Origin: Zhengitettix transpicula
Taxonomy: Eukaryota > Arthropoda > Insecta > Orthoptera > Tetrigidae
NCBI GenBank assembly: GCA_037074705.1
Contig: CM073591.1
Span: 39,598,587-39,662,586 of the forward strand
Length of the DNA: 64,000 nucleotides
Direction: 5' to 3'
A model generated the notes under the pieces. It was not told the origin of the DNA. It worked only from the letters and a program-made list of their open reading frames with translations, and did not search any database. Position 1 is the stretch's first letter. Every line of letters begins with the position of its first letter. A program made the translations under genes and the position numbers. Positions 12,401 to 26,065 of this stretch are shown here, one piece after another.

Positions 12401-15393
12401 AAAATGAAGTATATATAAAGACCTGTTCGATGTATTCACTCAGTTAATAATTCTTATTCAGCTTTGAATAAAATGTAAATAAATTTTGTTCCAAAACTTT
12501 AATAAGAAGTAGAATGGTAGAATTTTGTTAAGTTGACTCATCTTCATTATAAACACTCAGACCTACGATAGAAGGATTTTATAATATAGGGAATTGCTTT
12601 TCTCGTCTAATTTTAACACCAGACAGGACATGGTCACTCGATCATCGTATTAGTCATTATTTTTAAACAGAATGATTTTAGAATATCGTTTATATATAAT
12701 TAAGTAAAAGTATTACAATTTGACTTGATTATGTCCCATAAAACTCACTTAATCCTTCGCCTATTAAAAACAAGTAACGACAGCAACAGATATTCAACCT
12801 CTTAATACAGCCACCATTTAAATTAAATGGAAGTATTTGGTACAATTGCATCAGTAGAAATATACATTGGTTTAAAAATAATGCGTTGTATAGATTAAAT
12901 GGAAATAAGCGAGGCAGACAGCTTTAAAAAACAAGCCACTTTGTGGAATTATGTATAGATTTCTATTGCACTCATCATGAGGAGTAGTGATACTACGTGA
13001 AAACCAACTTTTCAGACTAACGACATAAAGATTGTGAAAGTGTAAGGAATAGTTGCTGCACTAAATGATGTTGATCCTTGTTTAACTGACTTAGGAATAG
13101 TAATGATTCCGTCATGGGGCCATGAGGTTACGAGGAAGCCGAAGGTGGACGTTTCCCTTTGTGTGTCTGTCCCGGGCGTTACCATGGCGACGGAGCCAGT
13201 TGTCTCGCAAAGGTCGCCTCGCCCGCCACCTCCTAACATTTTACACGACCAGGTCGACACGAATTATTCGCGCCCGAGCACCAAGGAGAACTGGTCCAGC
13301 GAGCGTTCCACAGGCCTCCGCTCAGTCCCCTTAAACAGATTAAAAAACATTGAATTTCCATCAGGATATAGGACTGACGCGCCATCTCACAAATGAGCAA
13401 AAAGTGGACACAAACAAAACAGAGAAGCGATACTTGCATCGATAATTAAATTTATCGACTTTTACGAGTATATGCATAAATTCTAGATGCGGATGGGCGT
13501 AGCCCTGCTGGAAAACTGCTCACAAACAAATAGAGATAAATAATAAAGTAATAATATACAAATAATAAATCAATTATATACGTCTTAAAATACAATAAAA
13601 GTCTGTCTTTAAATAACCGCAGGCAGTTTTTCATCATACAAGGAGAAAACAGATTACTTACAATTTAATGCGTTACTTATATCGGAATAATTGAAAAGTG
13701 CTCCAAACAACTTGCTACAACCGTTGATCCAACTACTTAAATGAATGTATATCCTTATTGTTATATTTATTTGATCTTCAGTTTATAATTCAATTTCCCG
13801 AAATAAGTCAACATTCTCAAATCCTCACTTATATCGTTTCCGACTCTTAATCCAACCAACGATTCCCTTTCCATTGCAAGTCCTTTGTCTCTATCGGAGA
13901 GAAGGCAAACTCCTTCAACCGAGGCTCTGAGATTTGTATTTTATTTCGTAAGTCGTGTGTCACTCCATTACCATCTTTTACGATTACGTAATATTTGTAA
14001 TTATAGTAAAGACATTGGTAGATTAATTTATCACATACGTATATACGAGTGTAATGTAATATCCAGTGAATGGCCCAACCTCCGCCCAGTGAATGAACAT
14101 AGCTCATATAAACTGAAATATTGAGAAAATTGTTCCTTCAGAGCTTAAATAGTTCAATTTGACAACTACATTTAGCATCTAATCTTTGTGAGGATTTTTA
14201 TGGCCTGTCCATTCCTGAGGAAACCATAGTCAAATCAACAGTTGGTTATCAGCAATAGCCATAGCCCAGATACGTGATATTTCATTTCATCTGCGATCAT
14301 ACTTTTATTAATATTTTTTTTTTATGTTTTATCAAAGTAAAGTGTTTCTACTGGAGGTCTGCTGCTCATTCACTGGGTATTTCTATTATTTTACACTTAA
14401 ATATTTTTTGAATAAATTATTTTTTACTGAATCTTCCTTTTGATGCCAATATTTTGTGCTCTAGAATACCTTGAAAAGTGATATTGGGCACGCAGAAAAT
14501 ATTTCTGTGAACTCAAATGCAAAATGTAGTCTATATCTACGTCTTGATAATTTTGGAGAAAGCCAGACTTTACCAGAGTAAGTTGACGTTGCGGAACCGT
14601 AAAGTAATTATCTACTGAAAATACAATTAAGAGAGCAGATTAACGACGGACATCTGCATGAATATTGCCGTCCGTGATGTATATCAACCCTTTTACGACT
14701 CTGTAGTTTTGGAAAAAAAATTCTTTGTTGATTTAATTTTAAGTCTGTCCGCTACAACAAAAACCGAGAGGTTGAAATACATATTCGTGATTCGCTTGAC
14801 AAGCCAATACGTTTCGTCATTTTTATAAATGCTCATATAAATTTTCATTTTACATTGAAGCACTTCTGAACTTTCGCAGGCCTTATTAAACATAACTTTT
14901 AATTATAATAAATTCATCATTCTTTTACCTTAATTTCAATTTTACTTATTTTACACCTATTTTTTCTCAGTGATACATTTATTTATTTAATTAATTCTAG
15001 GTTAATTATTATTTCAACTCATCCGTGATCTATGATGCAACTTTTTTTCAGAGAAGAAGTCAAACATTCGCGCAAGTAGTTACTCTCGTGTTACAGAAAA
15101 TAACATTTCAACACGCTCAGATCAAATAAACTGATAATTGCAAAGGTCCACTTACGTCATCGCTACTACACGAGAGACAGAACGTAACTTCGAGCTACGA
15201 AAAAAACCACAAAACATTATTATTACGCTGTCTTATCTGTACGCAGCGCATGAAATAGAAAAGAAGGTACGGGGAAAGAACATATTAACACTCACGCGAG
15301 TAAATTACAAGGAGAGAAGCTCGCGTTCTTTGTTGTAAACTCCATTTATTTAAATTATCCGGTATATCTACCAATATAATACCCTTATATATA
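12401..15393. other. Non-coding stretch with one GC-rich island
   Basis: No gene is supported. A GC-rich island at about 13,100-13,345 stands out. It is open in several frames on both strands, and has no recognisable domain. It contains GTTACCATGGCGAC (13,178-13,191), close to an RFX X-box palindrome. Confidence 0.4.
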
Positions 15394-15491
15394 TACCCTT
15401 CCGCATCCCCCCTTTCAAATTCCTTCCTATGCTATTAAAGGGGAGTTGCCCAATGTGGATCACCCTCATGTATCCTGTTGCCCTAAAAAAA
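15394..15491 (+). mobile_element. 5'-truncated retroposon copy (family 1)
   Basis: It matches the last 95 or so bases of the family: the CCGCATCCCCCCTTT block, GCTATTAAAGGGGAGTTGCC, and the 3' end GTTGCCCTAAAAAAA. The start inside the consensus and the A tail fit target-primed reverse transcription. It is flanked by AT-rich sequence. Confidence 0.8.
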
Positions 15492-16200
15492 GCAACTATC
15501 AATATAAATGTCATTATTAAGAGGAAAAAACAGATAATTTAGTATTTCAATGACGATTAGGATATGAAATTATAAAAATGCTCATCAAGGTATTTCAACA
15601 AATAAATAAAATTATAAAATAAGTTAATCACGCGCCAAAGCATTATGTATGCAATTTCTCGAAGAAAAACAACACTATAAGATATTTCTACTGCGCAAAA
15701 GAAGAAGTAATGACCAAAGGGAAAACGTAGTTGTTAAATTTAAAAATAAATAATTGTCTGTTTTCAATTGAATCAGTTCATAATGTGGAAGTTTCCAATT
15801 ATATAACACGAATTAATCTTTTGTAAATGATATTAATATGTAGCAGAATGATGGGGAAATTGGTATTAATTTTACTGTGTTACTTTAAATACGATTTATT
15901 TTACACACAAAAAATATTATATTTCCATTACTTTCAAAGAGATAGTCGGACCATTGTACAGACCATTCAGTTAGATTTGTATTTATTTTCTTATTCCAGT
16001 AGTCCTCAACTGAGGAAATTCGAAAAGTGATAATTACCATTATATACATGAACATAAAATATATTAACAAGAAAAGAAAGATAAAGAGAGATATTGAAGA
16101 GAAAATCTTTCAAATCTGCAAAAATAAGAGATGAAATGCATAATTAAGAACTATACAAATGCTCATAAATAATTAACTTGAAAAAAAAAAGAATTATAAT

Positions 16201-16398
16201 GAATAAAGTCTTCTCGGGCTTCTAACCGAGTAAACAATTGTATTCGTGACGTTTCGCTGACGTTCACTGCCGACGTCTATTGCTAGACGACGATGTCAGT
16301 AGCAAGAGGCTATTGCTAGAAGACGATGGCAGTGAACGTTATCGAAACGTCACGAATACAATTGTTTACTCGGTTTGAAGCCCGAGAAGATTTTATTC
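16201..16398. mobile_element. Foldback element with 70-bp arms
   Basis: Arms 16,201-16,270 and 16,329-16,398 are inverted copies with few mismatches. The outer ends read GAATAAARTCTTCTCGGGCTT. The centre and right arm hold CTAGAAGA (16,316-16,323), CGAT...ATCG and GAAACGTC (16,344-16,351), a hammerhead-like arrangement. A single-arm relative lies at 35,421-35,508. It is probably a Penelope-like terminal fragment. Confidence 0.8.
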
Positions 16399-17002
16399 CT
16401 TCTCTACACCAAGAAAAACTACATTCTTTAAGAATAATAATTGTGCACATTCAAACAGCAACTATTATATATATATATATTTCAAGCAGTAATTTCAAAG
16501 GAACTAATAAGCACTAGATTCAAACCAATATTTTAAGTCATCGGCCGAATAATACGTGCTGTAAGTGACATATTCACCGTTGGTTTTAAAGACGTTATAT
16601 CAGTTTAAAACCGTAAATAGTCACGTTGAAGTCACAGCAGGTAATATTATTTTATATTGTCTTATTAATTACTTACAATTGAATGAAAAATTTCTCACGA
16701 GAATAGATGCTTAAGTCAAGATTTTTTAGGTAGATTACGAGAATAGTAACTACTGTAATTATCAATGAAACGTAACTGAATAAGACTTTGCGAAGTATGA
16801 AATAATGCGGTTTCTGTCATCATTATGCATTAATATAAACTATCGAAGCTACCATTCTTATATACAAAGACCATTTTGCTTTTTTACATAAGATTGATAC
16901 CTAGTAAATTTCCGTGCACTAGAATAATATTTATAGCAATTATAAAACCTTGAAAATGAGAACTTACTATTCCGCAAGTTTGATGACAAATAAGTGTTTT
17001 TT

Positions 17003-17991
17003 GTAGGTGTAGACAGGCTAAGTATAGGATAATCAACATAGTGGCAACTCCCCTCTTATAGCATAGGAAAAGGAGTGAAGGGGTGATGCAGAAATGTAGA
17101 GCAAGGTAGCCATGGGTTAATTATTAATTTTAGGGCAACAGGCTACATGAGGGTGATCCACATTGGGCAACTCCTCTTTAATAGCATAGGAAGGGGTTTA
17201 AAAGGGGGGATGCGGAAGGGTAGAGAAAGGTAGCCAAGGGTTACTAGGGCCCCCGGGCTATATTTTAAGGATCCTACCCGGCATTCGCCTAAAGAAATGC
17301 TGGGAAAACCTTAGAAAAACCTGCATCGGGTAGGTCGGGCATTGGGTACTTGTCCCACGCCCTTCCGATAGCGGGAGAGGAGTTTGCTGTGGGGACGCAG
17401 CATTCCCTTCTCCGTGCCTCGACCAGTTTAGGAGGCAGCTGGCCGACTATTCCAATGGGAATAGCGAACACCTCTTACCGTATGCCCAAGGTCTGTGACC
17501 CCGGAACATACACCTCTTAAAACAGGCCGAGGTGCCTCGGCTTGTGGGAACCTTAGTTCAAAAACGGAGAGGAAAAGGTAGCCCCTTCGTATCTCTCCTA
17601 AAAGGTTCTGCCTCGCCAAGGGTTAACTAGGACCCCCGGGCTTTAATGATCCTACCCGACAATTCGCCTAAAAGTGATGAAGGAAAAATCCTAGAAAAAC
17701 CTGCATCAGGTAGGTCGGGCATTTGGTACTTGTCCCACGCCCTTTCGATGGCGGGAGAAGAGTTTGCTGTGGGGTCGCAAATTTCCCCTCGCTGTGCCTT
17801 GACCAGTTTTCCAATTCAAATAGGAATAGCGAACAAGTCTTACCGTATGCCCAAAGTCTGCAACCCCGGAACATACACCTTTCTGAACAGGCCGAGGTGC
17901 CTCGGCATGTGGGAACCTTAGTTCAAAAAACCGGAGAGATGTGAAGGCATCCCCAAAGGTAGCCTCCTCCAGGTCTCTACGGGAAGGTTTC
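17003..17991 (-). mobile_element. Retroposon copy of family 2, split by a younger insertion
   Basis: The two parts (17,003-17,120 and 17,620-17,991) together form one minus-strand copy. The 3' part ends in GCCTGTCTACACCTAC (minus strand). The 5' part starts near AAACCTTCCCGTAGAGACC. It differs from family 1 in its 3' end and in having CACTTTTAGGCGAAT where family 1 has TTTCTTTAGGCGAAT. A family-1 copy sits inside it, flanked by GGGTTAA on both sides. Confidence 0.75.
17121..17619 (-). mobile_element. Near full-length retroposon copy (family 1), nested
   Basis: On the minus strand it runs from GAGGCAGAACC to GTTGCCCTAAAATTAATAA. GGGTTAA occurs immediately outside both ends (17,114-17,120 and 17,620-17,626), fitting a short target-site duplication. 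It interrupts the family-2 copy at 17,003-17,991, so it is the younger insertion. A 60-codon minus-strand frame (17,289-17,471) has a close relative at 60,135-60,317, so part of the consensus may be open. Confidence 0.85.
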
Positions 17992-18529
17992 CGGTCACTT
18001 AAAAACTTTCGTAAAACTATTTTCAATGTGGATACTATAATTAGGCTATTAACATAAAATTTTGGAGTTGGAATAAATAAGTGTAAATTAAATAATACGT
18101 ACTCTGCTCAAATTGATATTGAACATTAATTTCAAAATCATCTCCTTGTCTTCAGTTATGGGATCGTCAAAGTTGGAGAGGAATGACCTTTGCTCGTACT
18201 GGTGTAGGAAAGTAATTTTAAGTCAGTCAACGTATTGAAAACGTATGCGAAATCGACCAATTTTAGATGTGCAGGAGTATTTCTAAAATAGTGCGGGGAG
18301 TATAAAAATGAATTAGGTAAGGATTTGATAATATCTTTTATTTAAAAAAAATATATTAGCAAGGTTTAGTGATTGCGTGTGTTCGGTGACGCCAAGAATT
18401 CAGTTTCACTAATCTCCGGAAGAGGTCCAAAGGCACGCACACCATAAAAACCGGGACTGAAGGCCTAGCTAGTGCTGCCAGGCGACAAAATTGTGATTGG
18501 TCGCAAAATCGGAGTGGGTGCCAATTCCT

Positions 18530-18543
18530 CCCCCCCCCCCCCC
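18530..18543. repeat. Poly-C run
   Basis: Fourteen consecutive C residues in an otherwise AT-rich area. Confidence 0.95.
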
Positions 18544-19037
18544 AGGTATTACAATTTTAAGCAGTCACGTAATTCATGGACCAATGGAGAAAATCGCGGT
18601 CCTAAGTGATTCCCTGTAATGAAATAAAAAAGAAGAATTCCTATTCTGAAAAAACAGAAACGTTTAGTATTTTACGTCATCCATATGCACTAACAGATGT
18701 GCTTGTTAGTCTTACAAAAAATGTCACAGTTCGGAGATCACTAATACGATTTACAGACGCTCAGTTGAAAATCTAAGGTGTTCGACGGAATGTCAAAAAA
18801 ACAGAGCCAAATGAAATGTGGAATAGCGGTTCTTAATAATTGTTTTCCTCTACGTACGTATTCAGTTTATAGGCAAAGTGCGACGTTCGACAGAAAAACC
18901 TGATTTCCGATTACTATTGAAAAGTTCTGCACACAACTATTCAGAATCTGTCGTGGCCGTAGTAGTCGCCCTGGGCTGGTTCTTGTGAGGAACTTGTCTT
19001 TGTCTCTTCATCGGTGTTGGTAATAATTTCCATCCAC

Positions 19038-19064
19038 TCACACACACACACACACACACACACA
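19038..19064. repeat. (CA)n microsatellite
   Basis: An uninterrupted CA dinucleotide run. Confidence 0.95.
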
Positions 19065-20929
19065 ATGGAAGCGGCCCACGTGCGTAATTAGCTGGAAGGC
19101 TGGAGAATTGGAAACCTGCCAGAGTTATAGACAATATGCCGTTCCTCAAGGATGCTAATCACTCAACCCTCGACGTCTCCATCACACTATGCACCACAGG
19201 TCTCTCTCTGTGATAGATCACTTCTACCTGGAATCAACACTTGTCAATAAACGCACTCCAAAAATTGAGGAGGGTATTTGAATCACTGATTTTTTTTTTC
19301 TTACACTACCTATCGTGTATTTCTCCTCTTCTCTTGAGCTTTTCCTCGGATAGAACTGTACATAAATGTACGTGAAAGTAAAAAATCGAGTCAATTCTTT
19401 CTGCTTTTATTGAGTTAATTCGGCAAGAATTTTTTAGAGTGTAATTACGAGAAAAAAATGTAAAGTTAAGAAAACTTATAGGGATAAATATCAGAGCTGA
19501 CTTCTTACAGATGGAAAAGCCAAATTTGATTTAATTTGTTTAGGAGTGATCACTCTTGTGGTTCTACTCTGGATCCTAGTCTTCCTCTGGTGCCCAGCAA
19601 TGTTTGTTACTGGTTACAACGCTGGATTTTTCTTTCCGTCTTGCACGATGGTCACTATTATAGACAAACATACATACATATCAACACCACTGTCAAAAAA
19701 ATTGAAACCAGTAACGCGTTGTTTTATAAAATTAACCGACACGTGTTGGAGTTGTCCACGTGGACTTGTGATAAATTAACAAATTAAATTGAGCAGGCAC
19801 TGATAGACAGAAATTGGTAAATATCAAAAATGCGGACGGCAGCAACAGAAAATTCCTGGTCATTTTCAGGGATGACTAGAATTATTCGAGTTTTGAGGTG
19901 AGACGTCGGTCATATCGGTTAGAGCTCGAAAAGATCGTATAACGTAATTAAATTTGATTCTATCCACTTCAACATGTAAAAATTCAGTGCCACGGAGTGA
20001 CGTGCAACCTGTAAAAGATAATTTTTGGTGCATGTGACGTTGGTTGCTTCAGAACCAGTCCACTCTTGAGATCACCCGATGAATTTGAGTCAATCGTCGA
20101 TTATTTTGGCGTTCTCAAATACCTGTCAGTTTCACTTACTTCGACAAAACGATTCCTCACTAAATAAAAATTACTAATAATCGTAATGGTAAAATGAAAC
20201 GTCGCCTAGTTTTTACTGAAAATGATCATTGGTAATTGAATCAACTATTACTAAATCCCCGTATATATTCCAGGTATTGCCAACTTGAGATTGATTTACA
20301 CTTTTACGTTCATATTTTTTTTTATAAAAGGGAAACAATGTTATTTACATTTTTTTCCTTAATATTTGATCCAGCATATTGATGAAGTGTATTAAAGTTT
20401 CTCAGTACATTTTTAATGAAATTTTAGCAGATGGCACTAAAACTCTTGGTGCGGCTAACACGAAGTGTTTTGTGTTGATGTTGTGTGGTTTACGACGTGT
20501 TTAGGATTGAGCAAGGTTGTTTGAATTCCCCAAGGCAGCGAGGAGGAGTTGTGTAATTCCTCGAGTATGTCGTAATCTAGCCAGTACACGAATCAATACC
20601 ACGTACTTATTTCTCTTCTGATCTTCCACTGCTAAAGTACTCCTCCGTTAGTAACATCGGGTTGTTAATAACCTAAAGGTAAGCTAAATTAGTGATGTAG
20701 TTACTACAAAGTCAGGGGCAGGAAATGTTTCCGCTACATTGAAAGAATTGGAACACGAATATTACATACAGTATTATTCTACGGCCGTGGGACTAACTAC
20801 GGGGGAGGGGGTGGTGGGGGGAGGTACAACTTACTAAAATATACATTTTTTGTATAACAATGTAGGTCGGCAAAGACGCGTTGAAGCGCGAACACAAAAA
20901 ATGAGACGTGAAAATAAAAACATTGTTCA

Positions 20930-21095
20930 AAGATTGAAGTCTTTCCCGGTGAAGTTGTTCAATAAATAGTTCTCGGAATTCACACCGGTTTTGCATATTT
21001 ATATTTAGACGCCTAGAAGATGACGACAGTGCTTTCAGTCGTCGAAACGTTGCAAAATATGCAAAACCCGTGTGAATTCCGAAAACTATTTATTG
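20930..21095. mobile_element. Foldback element with 14-bp target-site duplication
   Basis: Inverted arms (about 20,958-21,000 and 21,055-21,097) flank a centre containing CTAGAAGA, GACGAC...GTCGTC and GAAACGTT, a hammerhead-like order. AAAAACATTGTTCA is directly repeated at 20,916-20,929 and 21,096-21,109, defining the insertion. The left side has about 28 extra bases before the arm, so the element is asymmetric, like fragments of Penelope-like elements. Confidence 0.8.
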
Positions 21096-21109
21096 AAAAA
21101 CATTGTTCA

Positions 21110-24100
21110 TTTACATCAACGCAACGTGCACCATTCCATAATTGCGTTAGTTTTATATGATCATATTTAGCTTGATCATTTTTTTTATTCCGACTGAGGA
21201 ATATTTCGTTCTGCGGTGTACAGTTTTTGCTTTGTCTCGTTGTTGCCGCGTGCAAATGCCACAGAGTTTAAACTAAAATCATCCCATGAGTGTGTCTAAG
21301 TAGACAAGCCTGCCAAAAAAAAAGCTAGTATTCCAAAGGGAAAGCAAAGAAGCGCCCGCAGGAATCGTGGCGAGAGTGAAATCCAGGCCGCTGGATCTGA
21401 ATGAACTAGCTTCTTGCTGATGAACTGTAATTGGGGGCAATTCATTACCGTAGACCTCTAGCACAAGGGTCACAACGTTCACAGATTCACCTGATACATT
21501 CGCAGACGAATATGGAACACTCGTTTCGATAAATCAGATTTCCTGAAAAATTATCTCGTACTAAGAGAAACGAATTTTTAAAATCTACCCATTTGTCTGT
21601 TAACAATATGAATAAACACTTATCCTATCAAGAAGAAGAGCCAACTTAATCAGCTATTTTTGTTTAAGGTTGAGAGATCAGCCAGACATAAAGAAAATTC
21701 TATCGATATAATGCAAATTTTCGGGTTATTGTTTGTAAAATTCAGTTTTCAGTTTTAGGGAATAAAAACATCACTTTATTTTCAAGGGTTAAAACAAACC
21801 AGTATCAACAATCACACTTCTAATTCATAGCATTTCTGTTTTACTCCTTGGCCTCATCTGAAATCACCTTAAAATATTCGTAGAATGTAAAATCATCAGA
21901 CTATTAGTCTAAAATTGATTATGAAAAATTTTATACAAGATAATACGTACACGATATTTCATCCCTAATTTCATGTAACTCTTCTGGTGTTGTAAATTTC
22001 AATTAAAATAAATTTTAAAGGTTGTAATTTAACGTGTTTTAATTTAATAAAAAAAATATGTCTCGGTCCGTTTTTCAAAACTGTCTGAATTTAATAATTT
22101 GTTAATCGCTTGGCTGTTCTAGTTTATTATATTAACTTGGTAAATTGTTTCTTGTTTCTTGTTGTGTATTTTAGCTTGTTCTAAAGAAGATACAAAAAAC
22201 GTCGTCGCAATATAAATAAAAAGTGTCTGTATAAGGTCATCAATTATTTTATTAATATTTTATAAATTATATATAAATAATCTAAGAATTCCAATAAAAA
22301 ATGTACAAACATTTAATATATTACATATTATTTGTATAATACAATTATCTAAAAACTACTTTATAGAAAATTGCTTACAATTAATATAGATGAACAAAAA
22401 TGTGTAAGTTGAGGTTTTCAATCACGTTTTTGCTGAGATGACTGTTATATTTACACACAAGTATTATTGAATTTTAAATAATGAAGGAAATATAAAGCAT
22501 TATAATACAATAAATGTATTACAAATACAAGAAACCATAAATTCTATTTAAATTATTGGCAACTTTTTTTCATTATAACCCTTAGCTTCCCTGATTTTGT
22601 ATACCCTTCTATTTTCTCCATATTATACTTTATGACTGATTAAGTTTACTGTTTTTTCTGGTTACCTACTTGACTGGATATATGTTTATTCATATTGTTC
22701 ACAGATGAATGGGTAGATGGTTTAAATTCGTCTCTCTTTGAAAAATAAATAATTTTTCAGATAATCTAAATGTTCCATATATATATATATATATATATAA
22801 TATTTTAATGTATGACAGGATGTATATAGTTTAAATATATATACATTTCCTTCCACTAATCTTTGAAAACCTTTTCAGTCGTTAGGAAATGTGCTATAAA
22901 AAGAATCTAATTTTCATAAACTTCAGAAATTCAAATAACACGTTTTTAATATTAATTTAAATTATGACCCCAAATTTAGAGGTTCAAGTACTTATAATTT
23001 TCTTTCATTAGCGGAAACAAATGAGGTTGCTTTACAAATTCTAATTCACTTCAGTCGTTTTTTCCAAAAATATTTTTGTCGGAACAAGAAAATTTGGGAT
23101 AATTGCATAAGCATTGATCATAGAAACGATGTTCCCATCTCATTTTATTATATAATGAAAATAATTTTTCTTTTATTTATATGCAAACATGTATTCATTT
23201 TGAGAAATGCGAGGTGGCGGCTTATATTACAAAGCAAGGTTACGCACAAAGTATTAAGCATAGCTCGCGCATCCTGTCGTATTCCGTTTGTGTTGGGAAG
23301 AGGGCAGTGACATCGCTATCCCGATATAAGTCCAGCTCCAGTAATTGTTTCAAGAAACCAAGCTATAACATCCCTTAACATTCTTTCCACTTGTTGGATT
23401 TTTATGAAAAATAATTTATAGAAAGGTACGCAAATTATTAGTTGAGGTTGGGAAACAATAACGGGAAATGAATTAAGTTTTTACTCTGAGTAAAAAATTG
23501 ATAAACCGCCCTGCACTCAATATTACGTAGTTTATTTCTGCTTGAACTGATCATAATCATGAGATTATTTAACGCAAAAAGTGTATAGAAAAATCATTAT
23601 TAACCACTACTTAGTAACCAACCTGTGGGATTTTCTCCAAAATTCGACTAATTGAAGCTTCACGCCATGGCGAGATTCATACGCCTTATGACATGAACTA
23701 TAAGGCATAATTTTTCATTTTTATGTTATTTTCATATGCACAGCGCGTTCTACACATTTCAGCCTGGGTTATAAAAATCATTGGCGTAGAGTTCACCGTT
23801 TGTGTGTTGTTTTCAATTTATTTTTCCACAACACAAATCGGAAATGAAACTGTTGTCTGCAGGATCAAACCGAGAGAGAGAGAGAGTGTTTTGACCTTTG
23901 CAGTAACCCCACGCAACATTCTCCTCTCAACACACACACCCACACCACCCACCCTTAAACCAACCTGAATATTCTCAATGTTGAGCACAAATGAGTTAAA
24001 ATATCAACCATCATTGACCGAGGGTCGTTGACAGAAATACTTTAAACAACATAGATCAATCAATTAAAAATAAATTCAGGGCATTTTTACAGACATTTAA

Positions 24101-26065
24101 ATATATTTTATTCACCACGACGACGTTTCCGAGCTTTTTTGTACTTTTATCAGGTTATGTTCTACTGTAACAGAATTTTTTGCCATAAATTGTGTAAAGA
24201 AAAAAGCGATAAATAAAAATCACAAATTTATATAACATTTATTTCTTCTTATTATTTTTTTCTGAAATCAAATCATAATATTTTATCAACACGCATGTAA
24301 TTAAATAATTACTGCTACCAATCGTTATGCAATTATGAATACAAACGTATTAAAATTTCAAATTTATACAAAAAAATTATAAATGTTTTTAAATTTTTAA
24401 AAATATTATATTAAAAGTTAAAAAATAATTGATTTGTCTGTAAAAATGTCGTTAATTTTTTTAATTAACCTTATTAATAAAAAAACAGATGCAAAGTGTA
24501 ATATTATTGTTACAGAATTTAGTTTAACGAATAAAATACACAAGTAATTAAATTATAAATGGAATGGTTCTGAAACAGAATTGCCTTTAAATTCCTTTCT
24601 TATTGTTATATTAACAAATGAAATCCTCCCGTCAATTATTAGTTGTCCTCCGTTTGAATTTGTAGAAATATGTCATATATCGTGAAGAATTTTTAATTTT
24701 TTATGCTTAACATGAATATGTTTTTAGTTTGGCGTCAACAGAAAAAAATTGCAATTGCTTCACACGACGCGTAGACAAGTACGGATCTAAAACGGCAGTG
24801 ACGCAATCTCTTTCGAAAATGACTGAATTTCTTTAATGGCGGTTATGAATATGTTATTGACTGACAGGCATCTTCGTTACTCTATATAAAACTAAAAACC
24901 TATTTACGATTCCAAAACATTTGACCAACTCATTTTTTAAATGCGAAGCTTTTCTTGGTAAATTTATCTTTTCCCTTTTGTTTCTTCGTAACGCTCCAGC
25001 TATTTTACCAGGATTTACAGCATCTTGAAGGTCTTAAAATGTTCCACGCCATTATAAAATGTGTCTAATCAAAATTCTTTGGAATCTTTCCAAAACGGAT
25101 ATCAAAATGTCGTGGATCGATCGAAATGTTGCTTTATGAGAGGCAAATCGCCTCGGGTGACTAAAGAGGAACTTCGTGTATGGTATATTGAGTTTTATTA
25201 GATAGTGTTTGTGACGGGTTTCTGAATATTGGATTGTCACAAGTAACGAGGAATTTCCGTTTGTAATAAATGTCAAATACAAGTTCAATTTTTTCCTAAA
25301 ATTAATGAAATACCCGTACGAGTAATGCAGAACCGTCAGTTTGGTTGTCTAATAATGAGGCGAAATATCAAAATGCCTTGTTGCTCTCTCATGATTGCCA
25401 ATATTTTCTCGGAGTTCACGTTGTAAATATTTTGCACGAGAAGTAATCCACCCTATTTATTTACGTAAATTGACGTAGTAATAAATTGCGCACGCTTCGA
25501 TTGCAGCTACCATTCAACTCGCGAACTAAATTGTGCGTGATATGAAAATCCATAGCCTTGTATATTTTACGCGCCATCAAATCCGTCAACTCTACTCTAA
25601 GTTTATCCGGTATTATGGAGAAGATCCATACAGTATATATTCACATAATTAAGTCCTTGTCCTCAATTTTCACGTGCCATAAAATCCTTGCCATTGTGGA
25701 ATAATGCCTCAAATATAATACGTGACGTGAAACCGTACATTAATTCAAGAAGTCCTCAGACGTTTATGTTATTTTTTTTACCTAATGTACTGGTTTAATA
25801 TATTTGATATATTTTAACGGCTTAAGTAGCAGTTATTTATTGCCAACTCGTAGTTTCTTTTTCTTTAAGTTCTAAGTAAGGATGTTCAGAACTTAAATTA
25901 GCTCATTTAAGATGAAAATCCTACGCTGAGATAAAGGTAACGTAAATAATTTTTATAAATACTATTACAATTAAATATCAGCTTGCAAAAAATAGTAAAT
26001 TGTGGGAAAAACAAGCAACTATTTGTTTTTAATTCCGTTGCCCAGATATTCTGAAACATAATAAG
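21110..26065. other. Non-coding stretch
   Basis: No gene is supported. A TA microsatellite lies near 22,777-22,799 and a GA run near 23,872-23,887. A lone Penelope-like arm (minus-strand CTGATAA...GGAAACGTC) lies at 24,122-24,153. Confidence 0.4.
24095..24175 (-). repeat. Single Penelope-like terminal arm
   Basis: On the minus strand it reads CTGATAA, then a spacer, then GGAAACGTCGTCGTGG and an A/T-rich continuation. This is the same order of motifs as in the foldback elements. No inverted partner was found nearby. Confidence 0.4.

Larger units (their letters stand above)
18000..20929. other. Non-coding stretch with simple repeats
   Basis: No gene is supported. It contains a run of 14 C (18,530-18,543) and a CA microsatellite (19,038-19,064). 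Short frames at 19,536-19,787 overlap each other and have no domain. Confidence 0.4.

Noticed and set aside
13103..13396. 97-codon frame in a GC-rich island
   Set aside because: Similar-length frames occur in two other phases here and there is no recognisable domain. It was kept only as an island worth checking.
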